Source: Candidatus Ancillula prorhinotermitis (GTDB lineage Bacteria; Actinomycetota; Actinomycetes; Actinomycetales; Bifidobacteriaceae). From it: a stretch of DNA of 35,425 nt. The notes beneath the pieces are model-generated. The model was not told the origin of the DNA. It worked only from the letters and a program-made list of their open reading frames with translations, and ran no database searches. Positions 28,401 through 35,263 of the stretch are shown here, in pieces (position 1 is the first letter of the stretch; the number at the start of each line of letters is the position of its first letter). The DNA lies in contig JAITGF010000002.1 in assembly GCA_031280795.1 (NCBI GenBank), forward strand, positions 1 to 35,425, written 5' to 3'. The position numbers were made by a program, and so were the translations under genes.

Positions 28401-31400
28401 ATCTCAGTGGTGGCCACTCCAGAAATCACCACTGCGTCCGATTTGGGTATTTACAGCCATTCTGATACTTTTGGTGCTAGGCCTGCCCAAACGCAAAATC
28501 ATATACCATTCACAGCTACTAGTGCAGACGTGAAGTGGCATTATGACCCTAATTCCCAAAGCCTTCCAAGCACTGCTCCCGGGAATTTGGCACGCTGCAC
28601 GTCGAGCAACCCAATAGCATACGGTGGGTTGCCCTACGGATTTGCGTTTAGCGACGCGACCGGGCATCGTTTTGAGCTTGACGATGCCGGTGTTGTAATC
28701 ACAAGTGGCGGGGTAATCAACTCAAGTCTAGGGTGGGACTTTGACGGTGATGGTTTTGTGCTTTCATCAGCAAACGGAACGCAGAACCCAGGCATTTACT
28801 GCTTCACGCTAAGTGCGAGTTCAGAGTTTGGTGTTTTGTCGAAAATGTTTACAATATCACTCGCAGGCCCGCCATTTATTGGTACTGAATCAATCCCAGA
28901 CGCAGTTGTCGGTAAGCCGTATTCTGGTACAAAATTCGACACCACAGTCACCGATGGCTATGGTGAATGTTATGCGGGCATTGATCTTGCGGATGCGGGC
29001 GATAGCGCTAATGCTGAAGGTGTTCATGAGATACCTGATGGGTATAAATGCTTTAGAGTCAATCTTAATGCTACTTCAGTGTTGGCGAATGATGTCTTTA
29101 CTTATACGCTATTAAAACCACTTCCACCAGGGCTATCGCTTAGTCAATCCGGTGGGGCAATCACTGGAATACCAACTGCTCAAGGTGACTACATGATCGA
29201 GATTAAAGTGTCAGGCTTCGGTGGCACAGCCACGTTTTTGGCGACCATTGAAGTAAGAGGTGCTCCAGTCATCGGTAAAGTATATGATAAAAATTTGCCT
29301 CATTGCCAAGAATATGTAACTTCCCCAGATTTCAACTTCGCTAGCTGTGTAAGAAATAGTACACCAGCATTTCCGAGCTCAATTCTAATTGAGAATCCAT
29401 ACACGAACAATTCGCTAAAATCCTTTGCGTTACCAGGAGACGTAGCGACTAACTACACCGACAACATCACTTGGCGCGCATTGCCGATGGAGGATTCTGT
29501 AACACTCGGCCCAGGTATTGAGCCTCCGGTTAATGCGCGGCCAGGATACACCGGCATGCCATCTGGACTGCAGATTGATTCAGATACAGGTGTAATTTTC
29601 GGAACGCCGAGCTTAGATGATGTTGGTCATTACAAGTTCGCAGTCGTGGCTACTAACAACTTCACCGTTGCAGGGTTATCTATAGGCGATGGTGTGCCGT
29701 ATATAATTGAGTTTGACGTACTTGGTCGCCCGAAAGTGAAAACTTCACCTGAAGAGGTTGTGAACGGAATCGCACAGAATGATTACACTCAACAGTTCGA
29801 AGCATATGCTCTTCCTGCCGTATCATCTTGGAATTTCTGTACACCCAGCCTACTTCCAGAAGGCGTTTCCATAACTGGTACTGATGCGGACTTACCGCCT
29901 GGGCTTAGACTTGGATACACATTTGGAACACCTTACTCGCAGCTGACCGGCGTTATAAATCAATCTGCTAACGGTACATACTACTTTGGTCTTCGAGCGA
30001 TAAACGCACTAGGTGCGAGCGATTGTGTGGCCTATAGTATCGTAGTAAAGAACAAACCTCTCTTTTTGCAGGAATCGTACACCGGAGATGCGCTAACCTA
30101 TGAAGACTATTCACCCGATGTAAAAGCGGCTTCCAGTGATGTAGTTCAATACACCAAGGTGGAGTACTCTCAAGTCCAGAGCGCTTTCTCCGCTCACGGT
30201 ACAGATGAACAAGGTAACGCAATACCGCCCTTTATTGATGCGAGCTACTATCGCGACCCCCAAATGCCTTCTCGCACGCAAGAAAGTGTAATTAATACCA
30301 TAACTCAGCTTGGAATCCGATGCCAAACAACCCCTTGGCTCAGCATTTCAGAGTCTGGAGAAGTTAGCGGTTTTCCCGAAAATCGTGCACCCAATAATTA
30401 TAAGTATTGCTTCGTAGTCATTGCCAAGAATGATGTCGGTTTTAATTACCAGCTGTTTTATTTCGATGCGTATGCCAATCCAGAGATATACAGAGTTGAT
30501 GCTTACGACTGGGCGCAGAATTCACCTGATTTCAGGGCTCAAGTCTTTGCGCGCGAAAAGGTCGATTACAGCGATGCTTACACAGCTACTCCAGGTGATA
30601 TAACGTATAGTTCTGGTGACATTACTGCAGGCCTTGTCTTAAACACGCAAACTGGCGAAATCACCGGCACCCCAAGCCAGCTCGGTGAGAATTCTTTCTG
30701 GGTGGGGGCGCATAATGCGTATGGTAGTGTTTTTGAAGAAGTTCGATTCAACGTTAGTGGCGCACCAGTAATCTTGCAGCAAAGTTTACCTGACGCCCCG
30801 CTTGGTGTTACCTATGACCTTGTACTCCAAGGGCACATCCAGAGCCAAAGCGATGATTGTGTTTCAGGGAAAACCTGCGTCATCAAGTATAATAATGCGA
30901 CTTCCGAATTACCGAATGGTATTCAATTCAGCGAGTCTAGTGGGCAATTTCTTGGAACACCTGAATATGATGACGGTTTAACTGCTACTGACTACCCGAA
31001 GAGTTATGCTATCAATTTGAAAATATATCAGCTTGAAGGTTGCAACTTTGAGGAAGTACTTGAAGATGCCACGTGTTTGGCGAGTAACCCTTCAAGGGAG
31101 TATAATTACATTTTGCAGCTCACGGCTCCACCTCCAGTAATATTGCTAAGTGACACCCAAGCTCCGGTGCCTTCAGGATTGCCGCACATTTTAGAAGATG
31201 GTGCGACTAATATCAACTACGAAAACTCCCTCTACGCACAAGGTGCATCCCCAATTGTGTGGCAAGTCTCCGGCACGTTCCCCTTTGGTCTCAGCTGGAG
31301 TGTAGATGTGAACAATTCTCGTCACTTCGTTATGTCTGGGGTTCCTGATGTTGTCGGTACGTACAGCTTTAAAGTTACAGCAACTAACTTCGCAGGGAGT

Positions 31401-32951
31401 GCAACTCGAGAATTCAACATCACCGTCTATGGAACTCCTAAGATTGATGCCGCATCTCTGAGCCTCCGGGCATCGCTTGGTGAGAATTACGACTACATGC
31501 TACAAGCATCAGGAATGCGCCCTATGAGTTTTGATATTGTTGATAACGATGGAAATAGTATTTCAACGATTGCAAACGCTGAAGATTTATGCCTAGACGA
31601 AAGCGAAGAGTCAAGCTTTGATAACTCCCGTGGGAATATAGTTACTGCCGATGGTCTACCTAGATGTTTCGCCTTTGATAAATCATCTGGGCAAATTGTG
31701 GGGCGTTCGAACCGGTTTGTAACCCCTAATAAAGAGCCCGATGAAATAGATGCTGCAAATTGGCTGCTTGAAGGTATAGGGGATTCAAATATGTACAAGT
31801 TTAATATTTCGGCAAAGAATCACGTGGGCGTTGATGTGCAACAGATTTCGCTTGAAATTACAGGAAGTCCGAAGTTGTCTTTTTCTGATCTTGTGCCGGC
31901 TGTGGTTAATGAGGATTATGAGGCTTACTTAGATGCTTTTGGCTTGAATCCTGTGCGTTGGCAAATCGCAACCGCCGATTTAGATGCGCTTGGGCTTGGG
32001 TATATTTGCGACCTAGGCAAAGTGTATGGTGTGCCAAGGCACGAAGGCGAATATGTTCTGAACGTTTTGGTGCGCAACGATGGTTCGGCTTGCCAGGACA
32101 TTGCCCCTTCTGTAGAAAACTACGCGCCAAATGCTGTCTTAGGTAGCGAGCGTGCACATAATGTCACACCATTTGAGGACTTCGACATTTTAAGCATTTG
32201 GGATTGTGGTGTGCAAGTTTGCGAGGCAACTGGTCAGGTAAAACTAAACGTGTATACTAAACCTCAGATTGTTCCTGAAATTTTCCGGGCTAAAGTAGGC
32301 GTCTATTTCAAGCGCATTTTTCAAGCTACTGGGACAAAACCGATTGAGTATTTTCCGAAGGTTGAAGAACGTTGCGGAGCTGGGGTTAATCCATTCGATT
32401 GTAAGTTTACCGATCCGCGCATCATTAATGCATCGCTACCTAAAGGTATGTGGTTTACAAAATCTGGTACGATTGAGGGAACTCCAGAAGTTGCAGGTAC
32501 TTTTGAATTTCAACTAGTAGCTCGAAATTTAGTGGCTGAAGTCGTGCATAACTACACCTTAAAAGTATTACCCGACGATGATTACTCTTTCAGCGATGGG
32601 TTCAACCGAATTGACGGAAATTCCGAGTACATAACTAGCGATGGAGGCGACAGGGAGTCCGCAGAAAAAGATTTGGCTGAGTTAAATAATGATGACCTAA
32701 AGTACACGGCTAAAGATAACCGCAATCTTGAGAGTGGTACGTCTATATCGCGAGTCAATTGGATTTGGTTAATACTCTTGCTCGGGCTAGTTTCCATGAT
32801 GGTGATTACTTTCTTTGCCGATGCTTTGAAGAAGCGTGGCGAACGTGATGCTTTAGGGGCTGCGACTTTAGGTTGCTGCGCGCAAAAGGTTACCACTCCT
32901 CGGGTAATCCTTTCAGATGAGTTGGTAACTTCGCGCGACACGGAGGTCTAG
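22473..32951 (+). CDS. Giant surface protein 3: RCC1-like propeller plus He_PIG-type repeat stalk, C-terminal TM anchor
   Basis: 3492 aa. ATG 22473 is preferred over the upstream in-frame ATG 22440, because AAGGAGG (22460-22466) sits 6 bases before it and the protein then begins with a clean signal peptide ending AHA|D (after residue 31). After an IPT/TIG-like strand (ELEIRGEGF), seven RCC1-like blades cover about residues 80-500, recognised by repeated (T/V/A/F/I)C(A/T/S)...(Y/F/V)C(W/F)G with two cysteines per blade; the first pair is C88/C97. Then 17-19 He_PIG/cadherin-like units (LPPGLxLxxSGxIxGxPxxxGxYxFxVxAxN) run to about 3370. A TM helix (about 3429-3450) and a basic 40-aa tail with a CC pair follow; no LPXTG. 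It overlaps giant protein 2 by 8 bases. Probably a surface adhesin or binding protein; target unknown. Confidence 0.85.
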   Translation: MCKTVRYSLLFVLVIGVALIFCSFTSTFAHADPTPNIDQVMADNGSSNPAYFPTTASNGELEIRGEGFMSTLNSASVSDVVSSATHTCALVQQSVYCWGDNTYGQLGDFTFANALTPVQTAPVNPILGSTAPFSELVVSDSRTCAISGSDIYCWGLQDDGRIYAKPTLMQDRYTSAVMSGVGYSLRNLSINDDVVCANLSLYDESNDLYGQVMCFGDRFNPILNGANGQGVLLQHLEDGESGEYLTVNDVKVGSKHACAIFMDSLNETFTRCWGNNYFGQLGIGGKDDNESVVHTFEEVDFSSVQLINPATPLNAVTLSVSQSTTCAQFEDLEVVCFGGIGDGIRDNAIEEPLGVLEFHTQPVTPADSSEYVAYFDTTSGGERRGIKGMSWRDGKFCTVVSTALNSGVDDPQFIDVSDRVLCRDTLTGSPELIEDSTADFLGDGYSSSNAWKTTNITVGAGFICSIAGPDDPNDEVNSNKSVFCWGNYGSEQYLGYDSSGFDPTAHEALIAKAHKVSINIKDNSAAKVVLRPIEESTDAGDIGCPVQVFYDNYISCNISLPAELEIQSGVFNVFIGEGSSSLQYASAVKYVDDSFTIKALNDISEVISPLTFDYGDNVNLNIVKDVEHSGEDIIELSDCEVISGYLPGGISLKSDCQVEGILSEVGKFTFEVQARSTLFSTFSAPLIISINVLAGPFDDSDDEYYVERSENKSLFLNSSGFGEMRWTALDAPGGNELDAGRPSEELWEFHEIDLGMQYAGVNDVKLYSIGNFELNFSQVGDYVFYLRLYGADCEMSCVEYGSIDKTITFHVVDAPILEPLLFGDAFVGHDFFRTVQSVSNAHRPYRIFASSSVLNPITFSVSGGNLPPGLRLDTSGQVVADAPGIAIGAPTSPGVYTFEVTANNYLSACDTQAPGDQPCGGASTPREYTIDVFDSVTNARNISLPAIKLHKPYSQPISIPHVKTQPQFEVVDGSNCGISENSLPAGLYLSSSGVVTGALEDELIDMDTSFCARVFDETPEDQAYIELELPVDSAPEFDEVSLQAMDTDLRVDSGEEVVNTFKVYGKANNVQVYTPGSTCQNAVIEAGSQGEFYLRIIPTSMEGTCDIQISADAILSSVIEFYLIINTKIVTTAYLMAYPGQAVSGAINAINADSITARKAIDCEMPFPYWLNFAQNHNGDDITLSYYSASAPPASLWCFSVLAKNALTNTFDTKTFYLQTSFIPNLIKFSEYPLLVPDRAFETVLESITGNIKRAPYAYEQISSSTIQFFDQNEHIVGETTNLDAIGLQIVGDRISGETEISDLVSLNAGAAVYIRIALRIEDADGAVGYDYIDIRIISHPTDFIFQRDVGYQDIGTFDNKYEFTLGENVIDENNVGTGELPQVFVNPDYMRITYFEKAEDQMGCTNNDWLTVYSDGGLWGYPDASGNGCLRIKYRNDAHEGFETIHFNVKNIPRIYENDHVMPTASMTVFAYDEGGELTYSIRSRENSAAGATWWMEESTCEEYTSDLYPYNMCTFPEATANSEYTTGTMPLQTAKSDSAGGEAGVDVGCAQDLIIGYIADDCAVGAVRFKPVGAGTYSFDLHYDVSGESYVDTIQLTIYQTPVIDAQCSLVPVAVRNASGFHCNQSALREFQNAFAGSDFHEEVFLDGTPNVNARIVSCEYSEDGIVFEPVAGFVSYDIYDPDFTFDHPDLGINWEPSCAGVTWMKFANRVTGHIPDVIDSGFYHFGVRADNDYGTTFVNFTLRILTPPHILNNAQNRFPNTMSDSFYAYNIGVEGTNPISLAVSSGNLPNGIFFCGDQDYQENPVLEDGVLVQRYPEDSDNTYILCQSSQAGVQAFLTKLQQTGSSAGYSRFTTECTTGEDSERPCIQSGTNVLRLKDCQTMTSYSMDMPCSTSGDTMSGIMMPCTFAPSELYAEDTVFGQWNLLNSSRGVLRRDVLNCKGFSLFGISNTLGTFRISLSARNEIGVDEQYNIPISVVATPEITTASDLGIYSHSDTFGARPAQTQNHIPFTATSADVKWHYDPNSQSLPSTAPGNLARCTSSNPIAYGGLPYGFAFSDATGHRFELDDAGVVITSGGVINSSLGWDFDGDGFVLSSANGTQNPGIYCFTLSASSEFGVLSKMFTISLAGPPFIGTESIPDAVVGKPYSGTKFDTTVTDGYGECYAGIDLADAGDSANAEGVHEIPDGYKCFRVNLNATSVLANDVFTYTLLKPLPPGLSLSQSGGAITGIPTAQGDYMIEIKVSGFGGTATFLATIEVRGAPVIGKVYDKNLPHCQEYVTSPDFNFASCVRNSTPAFPSSILIENPYTNNSLKSFALPGDVATNYTDNITWRALPMEDSVTLGPGIEPPVNARPGYTGMPSGLQIDSDTGVIFGTPSLDDVGHYKFAVVATNNFTVAGLSIGDGVPYIIEFDVLGRPKVKTSPEEVVNGIAQNDYTQQFEAYALPAVSSWNFCTPSLLPEGVSITGTDADLPPGLRLGYTFGTPYSQLTGVINQSANGTYYFGLRAINALGASDCVAYSIVVKNKPLFLQESYTGDALTYEDYSPDVKAASSDVVQYTKVEYSQVQSAFSAHGTDEQGNAIPPFIDASYYRDPQMPSRTQESVINTITQLGIRCQTTPWLSISESGEVSGFPENRAPNNYKYCFVVIAKNDVGFNYQLFYFDAYANPEIYRVDAYDWAQNSPDFRAQVFAREKVDYSDAYTATPGDITYSSGDITAGLVLNTQTGEITGTPSQLGENSFWVGAHNAYGSVFEEVRFNVSGAPVILQQSLPDAPLGVTYDLVLQGHIQSQSDDCVSGKTCVIKYNNATSELPNGIQFSESSGQFLGTPEYDDGLTATDYPKSYAINLKIYQLEGCNFEEVLEDATCLASNPSREYNYILQLTAPPPVILLSDTQAPVPSGLPHILEDGATNINYENSLYAQGASPIVWQVSGTFPFGLSWSVDVNNSRHFVMSGVPDVVGTYSFKVTATNFAGSATREFNITVYGTPKIDAASLSLRASLGENYDYMLQASGMRPMSFDIVDNDGNSISTIANAEDLCLDESEESSFDNSRGNIVTADGLPRCFAFDKSSGQIVGRSNRFVTPNKEPDEIDAANWLLEGIGDSNMYKFNISAKNHVGVDVQQISLEITGSPKLSFSDLVPAVVNEDYEAYLDAFGLNPVRWQIATADLDALGLGYICDLGKVYGVPRHEGEYVLNVLVRNDGSACQDIAPSVENYAPNAVLGSERAHNVTPFEDFDILSIWDCGVQVCEATGQVKLNVYTKPQIVPEIFRAKVGVYFKRIFQATGTKPIEYFPKVEERCGAGVNPFDCKFTDPRIINASLPKGMWFTKSGTIEGTPEVAGTFEFQLVARNLVAEVVHNYTLKVLPDDDYSFSDGFNRIDGNSEYITSDGGDRESAEKDLAELNNDDLKYTAKDNRNLESGTSISRVNWIWLILLLGLVSMMVITFFADALKKRGERDALGAATLGCCAQKVTTPRVILSDELVTSRDTEV
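22730..23960 (+). other. Region encoding the seven-blade RCC1-like propeller of giant protein 3
   Basis: Blade signatures in order: TCALVQQSVYCWGDN, TCAISGSDIYCWG, VCANLSL...VMCFGD, ACAIFMD...TRCWGNN, TCAQFEDLEVVCFGG, FCTVVST...VLCRDT and ICSIAGP...VFCWGN. Seven units fit the usual seven-blade RCC1 fold. Each carries two cysteines, which would suit one disulfide per blade in an exported protein. The sixth blade is the most degenerate. Confidence 0.7.
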
Positions 32952-32970
32952 ATCGGAAGGTCAGGTGCAA

Positions 32971-33696
32971 ATGAAAGGCGAAATAAGTAGTCAAGTGGAT
33001 AATTTTGACGAGCATCTAGACTCGGGTGAAAATGATTCTGAACCTAAAGAACCACTTACTATTATTTATCATATAAAAAAGCCACACAGTTTGACTTACC
33101 GATTCGTGCGTGATGTAATTTTAGTCGCACTGATAGCCCTGTTTTTGACGGTAATCGTACGGATGTTCTTCTTTTTACCGTTCGGTGTTCCAAGTTCATC
33201 GATGGAGCCCACGATTAAGCCAGGAGAACGTTTAATGGTTTCAAAAGTGAGCAAGATCTTTGGTATTCACCATAATGATATCATCGTGTTTGAGGATCGG
33301 AACAACTGGCTGAATGCGCCAGAGGGGAAGACGACGATTGGAGATGCTATAAAGTGGCATTTAGGAATTTCCCCTGAAAATGAATTTCATTTCTTGGTTA
33401 AACGAGTCATCGGCGTGGAGGGAGACGTGGTAAAGTGTTCGCCTGAGAGTGGTGTCACCATAAACGACAAGCAACTAAACGAGTTCTATATCAGCTCTGA
33501 GAATATATCGTGTGATGATAGTTTCATTTCAGTGGTTCCAGAGGGGGCATATTGGGTGATGGGGGATAATCGTAAGAATTCTGCTGATTCTAGACTGCAT
33601 GCACTGAAAGGTAATGGCTTTGTATTTAAAGACCATGTTGTAGGCATCGCATTCATGAAGATATGGCCACTTAGCCAGTTTGGCTTTATGTACTAG
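32971..33696 (+). CDS. lepB: Type I signal peptidase
   Basis: 241 aa, membrane-bound serine/lysine protease that removes signal peptides of exported proteins. One N-terminal TM helix (about 42-62) with a 40-residue acidic cytoplasmic extension. Catalytic Ser is S77 in SSSMEPT; the general-base Lys is K144 in LVKRVIG; the conserved GDNRKNSADSR box is 198-208. All family hallmarks are intact. ATG 32971 is chosen because AGGTGCAA just before it mirrors the start context of giant protein 3; an in-frame GTG at 32965 (4 bases after GGAAGG) is a possible alternative. It lies 19 bases after giant protein 3 and is the last gene of the convoy, so it should rise and fall with the surface proteins. It may be dedicated to them or be the cell's general enzyme. 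Confidence 0.92.
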   Translation: MKGEISSQVDNFDEHLDSGENDSEPKEPLTIIYHIKKPHSLTYRFVRDVILVALIALFLTVIVRMFFFLPFGVPSSSMEPTIKPGERLMVSKVSKIFGIHHNDIIVFEDRNNWLNAPEGKTTIGDAIKWHLGISPENEFHFLVKRVIGVEGDVVKCSPESGVTINDKQLNEFYISSENISCDDSFISVVPEGAYWVMGDNRKNSADSRLHALKGNGFVFKDHVVGIAFMKIWPLSQFGFMY

Positions 33697-33704
33697 TGCG
33701 TCTG

Positions 33705-33731
33705 CAGAGAGAAACGCTTCTCTGACTTTTT
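33705..33731 (+). terminator. Intrinsic terminator after the signal peptidase gene
   Basis: CAGAGA (33705-33710) pairs with TCTCTG (33719-33724), followed by AC and five T. The stem is short but correctly placed 9 bases after the stop, ending the long surface-protein unit. Confidence 0.6.
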
Positions 33732-33736
33732 ATGCA

Positions 33737-33754
33737 AGTCCACCCGAGAGGATT
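33737..33754 (-). repeat. Partial duplicate of the tRNA-Arg 3' end
   Basis: Eighteen bases identical to 33851-33868, which hold the last 16 bases of tRNA-Arg plus 2 downstream. The next bases of the copy (CTTCGAAT on the + strand) still resemble the T-loop but carry a three-base insertion. It is too incomplete to be a tRNA. It could be an attachment-site remnant or a product of duplication. Confidence 0.7.
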
Positions 33755-33852
33755 ACTTCGAATCCTATGCTACGCATTACGGCTCACTTCGTGATCCTAC
33801 CCGGGCGCCCTGTCAAATACCTATTCAAGTAAACTTGATAGGAACTTTCCAG

Positions 33853-33926
<74 letters not shown>

Positions 33927-33958
33927 ATATCTAATCTACCACCTTTCACACATGCCTT

Positions 33959-34057
33959 CGGACTTCTAATTCGTAGGATTAGAAGGAGCGTTGCGACGCC
34001 GTTGGTGGAAATCAAAGATTTCCGGCACCAACTGCTCGTGGGCTCGGCTACGGGTGG
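33959..34057 (-). repeat. Palindromic region with rearranged pieces of tRNA-Arg
   Basis: CGGACTTCTAAT (33959-33970) is a perfect 12-base inverted copy of tRNA bases 33887-33898. GGATTAGAAG (33976-33985) is a direct copy of 33885-33894. GCTACGGGTGG (34047-34057) is a direct copy of 33916-33926. CTTCTAAT/ATTAGAAG form one hairpin. GTTGGTG (34001-34007) with CACCAAC (34026-34032), plus an inner GAAATC/GATTTC stem, forms another. Confidence 0.7.
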
Positions 34058-34077
34058 GTGTATTCAGTTATATGTTC

Positions 34078-34107
34078 ATTATAGCACAACTTTAGCGCGC
34101 GTGCCAA
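34078..34107 (-). promoter_or_regulatory. Possible promoter for the tRNA-Arg transcript
   Basis: On the - strand TTGGCA (34107-34102) is followed after 18 bases by a perfect TATAAT (34083-34078). It sits at the 3' end of the aldo/keto reductase gene and points at tRNA-Arg, which starts about 145 bases downstream beyond the palindromic region. A perfect -10 and a 4/6 -35 support it moderately. Confidence 0.45.
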
Positions 34108-35150
34108 GGGGAGGCAGTGCCTGTTAGTGCAGTATCTAGACTGAGTATGCTGTCAATCTTCGTTAATTCTTCAGGTGAGAACTCTAGATTTTCAAGCGCT
34201 TGAACATTTTGAACAATTTGCTCTGGGCGACTTGCACCAATCAGAGCGGACGTAACGCGTTCGTCGCGCAGCACCCACGCAAGTGCCATCTGCGACAAGC
34301 TTTGCCCACGCGCTGCTGCAACGTCGTTCAATGCCCGTATTTGACGCACTTTCTGCTCGGATACCGCATCTTTACTTAAGAATCCTGAATCCTTGCCAGC
34401 GCGCGAATCAAGCGGAATGTCCCCAGACAGGTACTTGTCAGTCAAAAGACCTTGTGAAAGTGGGGCGAACACAATTGACCCCATCCCAAGGCGTGATGTT
34501 TCTGCAAGTAGACCTTCGCCTACTGGAGCGTCTTCCACCCAGCGATCAAGCATTGAGTAGTTTGGCTGGTGAATAAGGATATTAATGCCTAAGCTATGAG
34601 CGATTTTACTTGCCTCGCGAGTTTGGTTTGCGTCATAGGAAGAAATACCAACGTAAAGCGCTTTACCTTGACGTACTATACTCGCAAGCGTGCCAATAGT
34701 TTCTTCAAGTGGTGTGTCCGGGTCAAAACGATGCGAGTAGAAGATATCAACGTATTCTAAGCCCATACGCTTTAATGATTGATCAATGCTAGCAGTAAGG
34801 TATTTGCGAGAACCCCACTCACCGTAAGGACCTGGCCACATTCTGTATCCAGCCTTAGATGATATCACTAACTCATCACGATATTTGTGAAAGTCCTTTT
34901 TGATGTGTTCGCCAAAGTTTGCTTCAGCACTACCTGGGGTGGGTCCGTAATTATTGGCAAGATCAAAGTGGTTTACCCCCAAATCGAATGCTGTGTGCAA
35001 CATGTTACGAGCATTTTCGAAGGAATCTACTGATCCAAAATTGTGCCAAAGTCCGAGTGATATTGCAGGTAGAAGTAGTCCGGATTTTCCAACTCTACGA
35101 TACTGCATAGCGTCATAGCGCTCTGATTTTGCTAAATAGTTTGAGTACAT
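34092..35150 (-). CDS. gpr: Aldo/keto reductase, YghZ / L-glyceraldehyde 3-phosphate reductase type
   Basis: 352 aa NADPH-dependent cytoplasmic oxidoreductase, clearly alike to E. coli YghZ (AKR14): ERYDAMQYR near the N-terminus, GLWHNFG, HFDLANNYGP, MWPGPYG, GSRKYL, YVDIFYSHRFD and a C-terminal LIGASRPEQ cofactor loop. The catalytic tetrad D63, Y68, K99, H140 is complete. YghZ enzymes reduce L-glyceraldehyde 3-phosphate and methylglyoxal, so a detoxifying role is likely. A longer frame reaches 35243, but ATG 35150 is chosen because a TATAAT lies 6 bases upstream and the protein then starts at a position comparable to YghZ. It is convergent with the surface-protein unit and appears to be monocistronic. 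Confidence 0.92.
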   Translation of the reverse strand: MYSNYLAKSERYDAMQYRRVGKSGLLLPAISLGLWHNFGSVDSFENARNMLHTAFDLGVNHFDLANNYGPTPGSAEANFGEHIKKDFHKYRDELVISSKAGYRMWPGPYGEWGSRKYLTASIDQSLKRMGLEYVDIFYSHRFDPDTPLEETIGTLASIVRQGKALYVGISSYDANQTREASKIAHSLGINILIHQPNYSMLDRWVEDAPVGEGLLAETSRLGMGSIVFAPLSQGLLTDKYLSGDIPLDSRAGKDSGFLSKDAVSEQKVRQIRALNDVAAARGQSLSQMALAWVLRDERVTSALIGASRPEQIVQNVQALENLEFSPEELTKIDSILSLDTALTGTASPWHAR

Positions 35151-35156
35151 ATTGCT

Positions 35157-35184
35157 ATTATACACTATTTTCACTATCTGTGCA
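35157..35184 (-). promoter_or_regulatory. Leaderless promoter of the aldo/keto reductase
   Basis: On the - strand TGCACA (35184-35179), a 16-base spacer, then TATAAT (35162-35157), with ATG 6 bases later and no Shine-Dalgarno. It shares TGCACAGAT, an internal GAAA at the same position and the exact spacing with the promoter at 322-349. Confidence 0.75.
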
Positions 35185-35215
35185 TGCGGGCAAACCCCTG
35201 ACATTTTTTGTCGAA

Positions 35216-35229
35216 AAAAGCGCGCTTTT
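35216..35229. repeat. 14-base perfect palindrome
   Basis: AAAAGCGCGCTTTT, 32 bases upstream of the -35-like box of the reductase promoter. It could be an operator for a dimeric regulator or a bidirectional stem; too short to decide. Confidence 0.4.
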
Positions 35230-35263
35230 ACATCCTTATGCACGCGAAGTTAGCTAAAATGGA

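Noticed and set aside
5247..32951. Sortase (LPXTG) anchoring of the giant proteins.
   Set aside because: I found no LPXTG-like motif before the C-terminal TM helices, and no sortase gene is in the window. Simple TM anchoring fits better.
35151..35243. N-terminal extension of the aldo/keto reductase to 35243.
   Set aside because: The extension covers the TATAAT promoter and has no similarity to YghZ-type N-termini.
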